Source of the DNA: HyVt-560 sp964577195
GTDB lineage: Bacteria > Pseudomonadota > Gammaproteobacteria > UWMA-0217
Length of the DNA stretch: 5,382 bases
Assembly: GCA_964577195.1 (NCBI GenBank)
Contig: CAZNYF010000176.1
Coordinates: forward strand, 1-5,382
Direction: 5' to 3'
Shown here: positions 1-5,382 of the stretch, in pieces
Position numbering within the stretch: position 1 is the first letter of the stretch
Layout: each line of letters opens with the position of its first letter
Program-made: the position numbers and the translations under genes
The notes under the pieces: generated by a model
What the model was told of the DNA's origin: nothing
The model's input: only the letters and a program-made list of their open reading frames with translations
Database searches by the model: none

Positions 1-23
1 TTCGTTTATCGGCAATAAGTATA

Positions 24-190
24 ATCCTAGAAAAATCAGTTGGGCGCGAAAAAGATGCGTAAACCATTGGCGTGCATGGTGAAATGTAAAAACTCGTCGT
101 CACCTTGCTGGTGATAAGAGGTTTTTCCATTTCGCCAGGTGCGTCAATGGATTGCGTGGACTTTCGTGATCCAACTGATTTATCTAGGAT
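24..190. repeat. Long imperfect palindrome (MITE-like or structured-RNA candidate)
   Basis: The left half (24-104) is the reverse complement of the right half (110-190) around a 5-base loop TTGCT at 105-109; base i pairs with base 214-i. The outer 20 bp match at 19 of 20 positions: ATCCTAGA, one mismatch at 32/182, then AAATCAGTTGG. Positions 44-56 pair poorly. The inner arm 57-104 pairs again, with 34 of 48 Watson-Crick pairs and 8 more G-U pairs on the plus strand. About 56 of 81 positions are Watson-Crick overall. Outside the ends (23 versus 191) pairing stops at once, so the borders are sharp. No clear target-site duplication flanks it and it has no internal ORF. It starts 5 bp past the yadH stop, so yadH readthrough RNA would fold into it. 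A non-autonomous mobile palindrome (MITE) is my first reading; a structured RNA or 3'-end element is the alternative. The palindrome itself is seen directly; its nature is inference. Confidence 0.85.
88..126. terminator. Possible bidirectional intrinsic terminator at the palindrome core
   Basis: The tip of the palindrome has a terminator layout on both strands: AAAAA at 88-92, a stem ending in CACC/GGTG (101-104 with 110-113), the loop TTGCT, and TTTTT at 122-126. Read on the minus strand, this would end the yadGH transcript about 70-110 nt after the yadH stop codon. The stem between the tip and the A/T tracts holds several mismatches (95, 96 and 98 on the plus strand), so it is weaker than a textbook terminator. 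The gene to the left of the window is not visible, so a convergent arrangement cannot be confirmed. Confidence 0.35.
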
Positions 191-195
191 CAGGG

Positions 196-966
196 TCACG
201 TTCTAATCCCGATACCTTTGTGCATTAAATACAGACAAATTAAGTACAAAGCTACGATGAAGCCGATAATGATGGAGTAGGAGGTCAGTAACGGAATATC
301 ACTGACGCCAAGGATCCCGTATCTGAATGCATTCACCATATACAATATCGGGTTTGCCAGCGACAGTTTCTGCCAGAAATCCGGCAACATCGAGATAGAG
401 TAAAAAATCCCGCCTAGATAGGTCAGCGGTGTCAGGACAAAGGTCGGAATGATGGCAATATCATCAAAGCTCTGGGCGTAAATAGCATTGATAAAACCGG
501 CTAGTGAAAACAGCGTAGCGGTCAGTAAAGCAATGCTGATGACAACCCAGACATTGTGGAATACCAAATCAGTAAATAGCCAGGAAACCAGGGTGACCGC
601 GACGCCGACGGCTGCGCCACGAGCAACGCCGCCGGTTAAGAACCCCAGTAGAATCACGCTGTTAGGCAATGGCGATACCAGCATTTCTTCAATGCTGTGG
701 GCAAATTTTGCAAAGTAAAAAGAGGACACCACGTTGGCGTAAGAGTTGGTGATGATGCCGAGCATAATTAGCCCGGGAACAATAAATTCCATATAACTAA
801 AGCCATCCATCTCGCCAATACGTGGGCCGATTAAGCCGCCAAAGATCAGGAAGTAGAGGGCTGTGGTAATCGCAGTTGGCAGGATAGTCTGCATCCAGAT
901 ACGCAGGAATCGGGTGACTTCTTTGACCACAATCGTCTTGAAAGCTATCCAGATCGGGTTAGGCAT
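196..966 (-). CDS. yadH: ABC-2 type exporter permease, YadH-like
   Basis: This is the membrane subunit of an ABC-2 family exporter and should pair with the ATPase encoded just upstream. It has 256 residues, the length I recall for E. coli YadH, and resembles it throughout, for example IVPGLIM at 62-68, SFDDI at 166-170 and TFVLTPLTYLGG at 175-186. About six membrane segments can be seen, near residues 27-47, 62-80, 104-132, 139-162, 170-192 and 228-247. The N-terminal stretch 1-24 is amphipathic and positively charged, as is usual for the family's cytoplasmic interface helix. The conserved ABC-2 block lies at about 178-217 and ends in NPILYMVNAFRYG. The ATG lies inside the last codons of yadG (ATGCCTAA, 8-bp overlap) behind only a weak purine stretch (AAAGAGAAACC), so translational coupling is likely. 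The substrate is unknown; the family includes drug, polysaccharide and lipid exporters, and YadGH itself is not firmly assigned. The gene appears intact. Confidence 0.95.
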   Translation of the reverse strand: MPNPIWIAFKTIVVKEVTRFLRIWMQTILPTAITTALYFLIFGGLIGPRIGEMDGFSYMEFIVPGLIMLGIITNSYANVVSSFYFAKFAHSIEEMLVSPLPNSVILLGFLTGGVARGAAVGVAVTLVSWLFTDLVFHNVWVVISIALLTATLFSLAGFINAIYAQSFDDIAIIPTFVLTPLTYLGGIFYSISMLPDFWQKLSLANPILYMVNAFRYGILGVSDIPLLTSYSIIIGFIVALYLICLYLMHKGIGIRT

Positions 967-1894
967 GGTTTCTCTTTGCTTTGTTATCGTTGACCAGAGT
1001 GAGGAACAGTTCTTCGAGACGATTATATTTATTTCGCAAACTGGTCACTTCGATATTCTGTTGGTCCAGTTCAGAAAACAGCCGGTTGAGGCTACAGGCT
1101 TTTTCAACTTCAATTTCGAGGGTATAGGGATCAATCAGGGTCACTGCAAAATTTGGGATTGTTGGTTGTGATTGCAAAGGTTTAGCCAGATCAACCACAA
1201 AAGTCTCCATGTTGAGTGTCGACAGCAGCTGCTTCATAGAGGTGTTACGGACTATTTTTCCTTGATCGATAATGGCGATATTACGGCAAAGGTTTTCCGC
1301 TTCTTCCAGATTGTGGGTGGTAAGAATGATGGTTGTGCCTTTGCGATTAATCTCTTGCAGGTAAGTCCACATTGAGCGTCTAATTTCGATATCTACACCG
1401 GCAGTGGGTTCATCCAGAATCAGCAGGGGCGGTTCGTGCATCATTGCGCGGGCAATCATTAGGCGGCGTTTCATACCACCCGAGAGTCGGCGCGTCTCCT
1501 CGTTACGCTTATCCCAAATGCTGAGTTTTTTGAGGTAGTACTCGCTGCGTTCAATCGCGACTTTTTTTGGAATACCAAAATATCCCGCCTGATTGACGAG
1601 AATCTCTTGCACCCGGTCAAACTGACTAAAATTAAATTCCTGTGGTACCAGTCCAAGCATTTTTTTAGCAATGCCAGGTCGGCTTCCCAGATTATGATCA
1701 AAAATTTTAACCGTGCCGGAAGTCTTATTGATTAGCGTTGCGATGATGCCGATGGTCGTCGATTTACCCGCACCATTTGGCCCTAGTAAAGCGAAAAAAT
1801 CCCCTCGCTCCACTTCCAGATCAATGCCTTTGAGCGCGACAAAGCCACCTTTATAAGTTTTATGGAGGTTATGAATAGAGAGTGCTGTAGACAT
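959..1894 (-). CDS. yadG: ABC exporter ATP-binding protein, YadG-like
   Basis: This cytoplasmic ATPase should power the YadH permease as a dimer. All nucleotide-binding motifs are intact: Walker A GPNGAGKST at 38-46, Q-loop Gln85 (VPQEFNF), signature LSGGMKRR at 137-144, Walker B LLILDE at 157-162 with catalytic Glu162, D-loop around Asp168, and switch His194 (LTTHNLEEAE). The tail past about residue 230 is the short C-terminal domain typical of ABC-2 drug-export ATPases and ends in RNKYNRLEELFLTLV, very like E. coli YadG. Length is 311 residues, against about 308 in E. coli. The start is fixed by an in-frame TAA three codons upstream (1904-1906). No Shine-Dalgarno sequence lies before this ATG (AAAATCAGCTT precedes it). 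The neighbour upstream ends 102 bp away, so the gene may have its own promoter. The substrate is unknown. Confidence 0.96.
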   Translation of the reverse strand: MSTALSIHNLHKTYKGGFVALKGIDLEVERGDFFALLGPNGAGKSTTIGIIATLINKTSGTVKIFDHNLGSRPGIAKKMLGLVPQEFNFSQFDRVQEILVNQAGYFGIPKKVAIERSEYYLKKLSIWDKRNEETRRLSGGMKRRLMIARAMMHEPPLLILDEPTAGVDIEIRRSMWTYLQEINRKGTTIILTTHNLEEAENLCRNIAIIDQGKIVRNTSMKQLLSTLNMETFVVDLAKPLQSQPTIPNFAVTLIDPYTLEIEVEKACSLNRLFSELDQQNIEVTSLRNKYNRLEELFLTLVNDNKAKRNHA

Positions 1895-1905
1895 AAGCTG
1901 ATTTT

Positions 1906-1911
1906 ATTATG
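1906..1911 (-). promoter_or_regulatory. Possible -10 box for yadGH
   Basis: On the minus strand this reads CATAAT, one base from the sigma-70 consensus TATAAT. It ends only 11 nt before the yadG ATG, so a transcript starting from it would have a leader of about 5 nt, in line with the missing Shine-Dalgarno. No good -35 box is found at 16-18 bp. The AT-rich surroundings make a chance match easy, so this is a weak call. Confidence 0.2.
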
Positions 1912-1996
1912 GGGACGCGTGAATACTAAGTTGAACAACCTGACTACTTGCTCTATCGCTGCGAGGTAGCTCTTATCATGGTCAATATCCGAATTG

Positions 1997-2803
1997 TTAT
2001 TTAGCAAGCCCGGGAACGCCGCCCATTTTTTGTATTTGTTCTAATAGATTGATTTTCTTGTAGTTGCTGCCGGGTTTGAATTTGGAAGCATCAAGTTTGG
2101 CATTGCTATTGATAGAGGTAATGGTGATGGTGTTACCATCAGCGAGATTTTTCACTTCCATCGGAACGCCGTTTAAATCTGGCATATTCGCCACGGTGTT
2201 GGTTGCTGCAGGGCCACCGAGTTTGGCCGCCTGCTTGGCAAAATTGCGCGACATCCCAAACATTTTCTTCATGGTTTCATAGTCTTTTTGCGCAACGCCG
2301 CTGGCTTTTACGGTGGCGACGCAGGCTTCCATGGTTTTCTTGCCGTCGCTCAAAACATCATGAACCTCACATTTTATTTTGGAGACGGTTTTCTTTTTGC
2401 CCGTTGCATTGATGGTGATTACCGGAGTCGCCGGTTTTTTCAGGGTGATACCCATGCTTTCCTCGAGCATTTTTCGCTGGCCTTCGGGCATGTTTTCCAG
2501 CTGACTCATCATTTGAGTACGCACCATATCCATCAAGTCCGAGGTCTGTTTGATGGTCTCGCTGTCCATCTCTACGTACTGTTTTTTACTGTCGTCTATC
2601 ATCAACATACGACTGTTAATAGTGTCCATAACTAATCGCATATCACCTTGTGGTGTAGGCATTTGCACACTGCCGGCGTGGATCGAAATAGTGTTAGGGA
2701 CATCATTGCCAGAGGCATCAAAGGTGATAATAGTGTCTGCAAGTGCTGATTGAGCAGAGGCTGCAAGCACAAATATAAAACTGAATACGATGGGTCTATA
2801 CAT
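1997..2803 (-). CDS. Secreted Met-rich protein of unknown function, DUF4412-like
   Basis: This predicted periplasmic protein has 268 residues. Residues 1-22 are a Sec signal peptide: Tyr-Arg at the start, a hydrophobic core (IVFSFIFVLAA) and an AxA site (ALA) before Asp23. The mature part opens with a beta-rich stretch containing MRLVMDTINSRMLMIDDSKKQ at about 55-75, the pattern I associate with DUF4412 proteins. A charged helical stretch follows (about 80-118), then a second domain. Methionine is very frequent (about 21 of 268), densest between 48 and 117. Two cysteines, Cys145 and Cys161, could form one disulfide. No lipobox is present, so it is not a lipoprotein. I chose ATG 2803 because it has a Shine-Dalgarno at the right distance and begins the signal peptide. 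The frame stays open to 2989, but that would bury the signal peptide behind 62 residues. It is divergent from mrcB and codirectional with yadGH. The function is unknown; periplasmic metal or lipid binding is speculation. Confidence 0.88.
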   Translation of the reverse strand: MYRPIVFSFIFVLAASAQSALADTIITFDASGNDVPNTISIHAGSVQMPTPQGDMRLVMDTINSRMLMIDDSKKQYVEMDSETIKQTSDLMDMVRTQMMSQLENMPEGQRKMLEESMGITLKKPATPVITINATGKKKTVSKIKCEVHDVLSDGKKTMEACVATVKASGVAQKDYETMKKMFGMSRNFAKQAAKLGGPAATNTVANMPDLNGVPMEVKNLADGNTITITSINSNAKLDASKFKPGSNYKKINLLEQIQKMGGVPGLAK

Positions 2804-2810
2804 GAGGCTA

Positions 2811-2814
2811 CTCC
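2811..2814 (-). promoter_or_regulatory. Shine-Dalgarno of the DUF4412-like gene
   Basis: On the minus strand this is GGAG, followed by a 7-nt spacer (TAGCCTC) and then the ATG at 2803. It is the clearest ribosome-binding site in the window and supports this start over the longer open frame reaching 2989. Confidence 0.7.
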
Positions 2815-2839
2815 GAGGATGATCGAAAGTGAATATCGT

Positions 2840-2845
2840 ATTATC
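2840..2845 (-). promoter_or_regulatory. Possible -10 box for the DUF4412-like gene
   Basis: On the minus strand this reads GATAAT, five of six matches to TATAAT, and would start RNA about 30 nt before the ATG at 2803. The stretch 17 bp further upstream (TGGATC) is a poor -35 box. It sits 14 bp from the mrcB -10 candidate on the other strand, so the two polymerase sites would overlap. Confidence 0.25.
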
Positions 2846-2856
2846 CCGCACTAACT

Positions 2857-2865
2857 TGATATGAT
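2857..2865 (+). promoter_or_regulatory. Extended -10 promoter for mrcB
   Basis: The sequence TGATATGAT fits the extended -10 pattern TGnTATAAT with one mismatch. No TTGACA-like -35 box is seen at 16-18 bp upstream, which is typical of extended -10 promoters. RNA would start near 2872, giving a leader of about 26 nt before the mrcB ATG at 2898. This is pattern matching only. Confidence 0.4.
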
Positions 2866-2897
2866 CCAGAGAGACCTCTTTTACTTCCCCAGCATTT

Positions 2898-5243
2898 ATG
2901 AAAAAACCTCGTAACCGACTCATCTGGGCACTGGCCGTATTGCTTGTTCTACTGGTTGTGCTCGTGGCTCCCTGGGTGATCAATCTCAACCAGAAAGTGG
3001 TTGAAAAATTTGAGGGGCACCGCTGGGAGTTGCCGGCGCGGGTGTATGCGCGCCCAATGGATTTGTTTGCAGGGATGAAAATGTCTGTCAGCCAATTTCA
3101 GTTTTTGCTCGATTCCCTCCACTATATCCGGGTTAGCAAAGCTGATGATGTCACTGCGGGTAGCTATTTCCAGCAAGATGGTCGTTACTCTCTCTGGACT
3201 AGAAGTTTTCACTTTCCTGGAGAGCTTCAGCAATCACACCAGCTAAATATCTTGCTACAAGACGGTAAGCTTGCATCAATTACGGATGCTGAAACAAAAA
3301 AATCAATACCGCTATTTCGCATGGAGCCGGTGCGAATTGCGAACATCTACCCCAAACATAACGAAGATCGAGTGCTGTTGAAGCTCGATGATGTTCCAGA
3401 AATGCTCCAGCAAACGCTGCTTTCCATTGAGGATCAAGATTTCTATCAGCATTGGGGCGTACAGCCTAAATCCATTTTACGTGCCGGATTGGCAAATATA
3501 AAAGCAGGTCGAGCTGTGCAGGGTGGCAGCACACTGACTCAGCAACTGGTGAAAAATTTCTTCCTTAGCAATGAACGCAAGCTGCGGCGCAAGCTCAATG
3601 AAGCGGTGATGGCATTGTTGTTGGAGCGACGCTATAGCAAGGCAGAAATTCTGGAAGCGTATCTGAATGAAGTCTATATGGGGCAGGATGGTAATCGCAG
3701 TATTCATGGCTTTGGACTGGCGGCGCAATTTTATTTTCAACGCGACCTGCGCGAATTGTCGGTGGATCAGTTTGCGCTGCTGGTAGGGCTGGTTAAAGGT
3801 GCATCGTATTATGAACCGCGTCGCCATCCTGAACGCGCCAAAGACCGCCGTAATGTGGTGCTGGATGCGCTTGCAGCTGAAGACGTGTTGAGTCGTGACG
3901 AAACCGAAAAACTCAAGGCGGAACCACTGGGTGTGGTGCAAAAGTCCCCCTCGGGTATCACCGCTTATCCTGCATTTCTCCAGTTGGTGCGTAAGCAATT
4001 ACGCCGTGACTATAAGGATGAAGATTTACAAAACGAAGGGTTGGTGATCTTCACCACGTTTGATCCGATAATTCAGGCAACTGTCGAAACTCAGATTACT
4101 CGTCGGCTGACTGCCATAGAAAAAGAAAAAGCGTTAAAGGAAAATAGTCTTCAAACAGCCTTCATTATTGCCTCGGTGGAGCAGGGAGAAGTGCTGGCGG
4201 CAACCGGTGGAAGAGATCCCCGGTACGCGGGTTTTAACCGGATTTTAGATATGCAGCGCCCGGTCGGGTCAGTGATTAAACCAGCGATATATCTGGCTGC
4301 GCTGGCGCAACCTGTGAATTTTAATTTGTTAACGCTCCTGGACGACAGCGAGCTGCTGATTCCGCTCCCAACCGGAGACTGGGAGCCGCAAAATTACGAT
4401 CGAGAATATCATGGCGATGTCACTTTGTTGAATGCCCTGGTGCATTCCTACAATGTGCCAACCGTTCGACTGGGCATGCAAATAGGTGTCCCAAAGGTAT
4501 TGGAAACGCTCAAACAGCTGGGGATTGAACGGCCGCTCAATCCATTTCCATCACTATTATTAGGCGCAGCTGAGCTAACGCCGATTGATGTCCTGCAGAT
4601 GTATCAGACCATCGCTGCGGGTGGTTATCGAACTCCGTTGCGTTCTATTCTCGCCGTCAATGACTCACGCGGTGAAACCTTGCAGCGATATCCCCTCGAA
4701 GTAGAGCAAGCAGTGCCGGCTAATGCCGATTTCCTGCTGACCTCGATTCTCCATGAAGTCACCGTGAATGGTACTGCCAGAGCGCTGCAATATTTGTTGC
4801 CGCCGGAACTGAGTGTGGCAGGGAAGACCGGCACGACTAACGATTTACGCGACAGTTGGTTCGCCGGGTTCTCCGGTGAGCATGTGGGTATTGCCTGGGT
4901 TGGCAGGGATGATAATCAGCCTACTGGATTGACAGGCTCATCTGGGGCGCTGCGTCTGTGGGCATCGGTTTTCAGTAAGCTACAAACACGTTCGTTGCAG
5001 CCGCTACACCCCGATGATGTTGAATGGGCTTTGGCTGACCCGGATTTTGGCGTTCTAACCGACGGTAGCTGCGGTGGATCATGGATTCCGTTTATTCAAG
5101 ATTCTCCTCGTCCCGAGATGGTTGATTGCGAATTTTTAATGATGCAACGGGATCTGGGATATTCCGATTATGAAGCCATTACGCCCATTCCGGAACAGCG
5201 TGGCTTCGACAAATTAAGAGGGATTTTCGAAGAACTATTTTAA
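2898..5243 (+). CDS. mrcB: Penicillin-binding protein 1b (bifunctional transglycosylase/transpeptidase)
   Basis: This inner-membrane class A PBP polymerises lipid II into glycan strands and cross-links them in the periplasm. Order over 781 residues: a 7-residue cytoplasmic tail, a membrane anchor at about 8-29, a UB2H-like segment at about 42-145 (E. coli PBP1b binds its activator LpoB there; pseudomonads use LpoP), a GT51 transglycosylase at about 150-325, and a transpeptidase at about 415-700. GT51 motifs are intact: catalytic Glu178 in EDQDFYQHWG, GGSTLTQQLVKN at 209-220, second Glu258 in YLNEVYMGQ, and RRNVVL at 317-322. Transpeptidase motifs are intact: SVIK with nucleophile Ser458 and Lys461, SYN at 517-519, and KTGTT at 643-647. 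Cys725 and Cys744 in the tail match the spacing of a cysteine pair in E. coli PBP1b. ATG 2898 is the only usable start, because an in-frame TGA lies at 2862-2864 with no ATG, GTG or TTG between. It has no Shine-Dalgarno. The N-terminal tail is far shorter than the roughly 60 residues of E. coli. No Lpo activator gene is visible. Confidence 0.97.
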   Translation: MKKPRNRLIWALAVLLVLLVVLVAPWVINLNQKVVEKFEGHRWELPARVYARPMDLFAGMKMSVSQFQFLLDSLHYIRVSKADDVTAGSYFQQDGRYSLWTRSFHFPGELQQSHQLNILLQDGKLASITDAETKKSIPLFRMEPVRIANIYPKHNEDRVLLKLDDVPEMLQQTLLSIEDQDFYQHWGVQPKSILRAGLANIKAGRAVQGGSTLTQQLVKNFFLSNERKLRRKLNEAVMALLLERRYSKAEILEAYLNEVYMGQDGNRSIHGFGLAAQFYFQRDLRELSVDQFALLVGLVKGASYYEPRRHPERAKDRRNVVLDALAAEDVLSRDETEKLKAEPLGVVQKSPSGITAYPAFLQLVRKQLRRDYKDEDLQNEGLVIFTTFDPIIQATVETQITRRLTAIEKEKALKENSLQTAFIIASVEQGEVLAATGGRDPRYAGFNRILDMQRPVGSVIKPAIYLAALAQPVNFNLLTLLDDSELLIPLPTGDWEPQNYDREYHGDVTLLNALVHSYNVPTVRLGMQIGVPKVLETLKQLGIERPLNPFPSLLLGAAELTPIDVLQMYQTIAAGGYRTPLRSILAVNDSRGETLQRYPLEVEQAVPANADFLLTSILHEVTVNGTARALQYLLPPELSVAGKTGTTNDLRDSWFAGFSGEHVGIAWVGRDDNQPTGLTGSSGALRLWASVFSKLQTRSLQPLHPDDVEWALADPDFGVLTDGSCGGSWIPFIQDSPRPEMVDCEFLMMQRDLGYSDYEAITPIPEQRGFDKLRGIFEELF

Positions 5244-5382
5244 AGTCACCAGATCAACTGTTTCACCATTTAGAGGTGAAAAGTACAGTGTTCCAGCTTG
5301 CAGGAAATGTTTGCTTTTTAGTCCGGCGCATTTATGGTTGATGAGCTTTTGATTTTAGGTGGTTTCGTTGGGAAAGATGTGA
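5244..5382. other. Non-coding region downstream of mrcB
   Basis: After the mrcB stop this stretch holds one short hairpin (5261-5281), a T-run at 5314-5319 (GCTTTTTTAG is not intact; the run is TTTTT followed by A) and no recognisable gene. A frame starting at ATG 5334 stays open for 16 codons to the window edge (MVDELLILGGFVGKDV), but it has no Shine-Dalgarno and no recognised family. Whether it is a gene start cannot be judged here. Confidence 0.5.
5261..5281. terminator. Short perfect hairpin after mrcB, weak terminator candidate
   Basis: TTTCACC at 5261-5267 and GGTGAAA at 5275-5281 form a perfect 7-bp stem around a 7-base loop (ATTTAGA), 17 bp after the mrcB stop codon. No T-tract follows on either strand, so it is not a standard intrinsic terminator. 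It may mark the mRNA 3' end or be chance. Confidence 0.35.

Noticed and set aside
1..82. A possible 3' end of a plus-strand gene entering from the left edge, with frames closing at 16-18, 60-62 or 80-82.
   Set aside because: No frame shows recognisable protein sequence, and two of the three would run into the palindrome.
39..175. Integron attC-like core sites: GTTGGGC at 39-45 and ATCCAAC at 169-175 fit GTTRRRY and RYYYAAC.
   Set aside because: The order is inside-out on both strands. attC needs RYYYAAC first and GTTRRRY last, and no cassette gene or integrase is present. The matches follow from the palindrome.
1947..1978. Near-repeat GCTCTATC / GCTCTTATC and a weak hairpin (CTATC...GGTAG) between the DUF4412-like gene and yadG.
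   Set aside because: The stem is only about five imperfect pairs and no T-tract follows, so it is not a credible terminator or operator.
1783..2007. A 74-codon minus-strand frame spanning the gap between the DUF4412-like gene and yadG.
   Set aside because: It mostly overlaps the start of yadG in another frame and shows no domain or ribosome-binding site.
2288..2635. A 115-codon plus-strand frame opposite the DUF4412-like gene.
   Set aside because: The opposite strand has a signal peptide, a Shine-Dalgarno and family-like sequence; this frame is rich in His and Phe and looks non-coding.
2804..2989. N-terminal extension of the DUF4412-like gene up to an ATG at 2989, overlapping mrcB.
   Set aside because: It would place 62 residues before a clear signal peptide and run antisense through mrcB. 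The ATG at 2803 has a good Shine-Dalgarno.
3477..3998. A 173-codon open frame on the minus strand inside mrcB.
   Set aside because: It is fully antisense to the conserved GT51 region of mrcB, has no recognisable domain, and its composition is that of a shadow frame.
5334..5382. Possible start of a next gene on the plus strand, 16 open codons to the window edge.
   Set aside because: It is too short to judge, with no Shine-Dalgarno and no recognisable family. It is mentioned only in the description of the downstream region.

Overview
The window looks like ordinary chromosomal DNA from a gammaproteobacterium. It encodes a class A penicillin-binding protein of the PBP1b type, with the extra UB2H-like segment known mainly from Gammaproteobacteria. 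It also encodes a two-gene ABC exporter that resembles E. coli YadG and YadH closely, including the 256-residue length of YadH. Base composition is close to balanced and even across the window. A relative of Cellvibrio or Saccharophagus would fit, but that is a guess and the sequence does not prove it.

Layout: positions 1-195 are non-coding and hold an imperfect palindrome about 167 bp long (24-190), the most unusual object here. Three minus-strand genes follow, in transcription order: a secreted Met-rich DUF4412-like protein (2803 to 1997), the ABC ATPase yadG (1894 to 959) and the ABC-2 permease yadH (966 to 196). yadG and yadH overlap by 8 bp and are surely co-translated. The DUF4412-like gene lies 102 bp upstream of yadG and may or may not share its transcript. 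The PBP1b gene mrcB (2898-5243) runs the other way, and a 94-bp region carries the divergent promoters. The last 139 bp hold a short hairpin and no convincing gene.

How the genes work together: mrcB makes the inner-membrane enzyme that polymerises and cross-links peptidoglycan. yadGH encodes a complete transporter, with ATPase plus permease and no substrate-binding protein, which implies export. The DUF4412-like protein is predicted to be periplasmic and its function is unknown. Only gene order ties these to a shared envelope theme.

No defence system, integrase, transposase, tRNA, rRNA or CRISPR array was found. The best candidate for something undescribed is the 24-190 palindrome, which starts 5 bp after the yadH stop codon. 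It could be a MITE-like palindromic repeat, a structured RNA or an elaborate bidirectional terminator.
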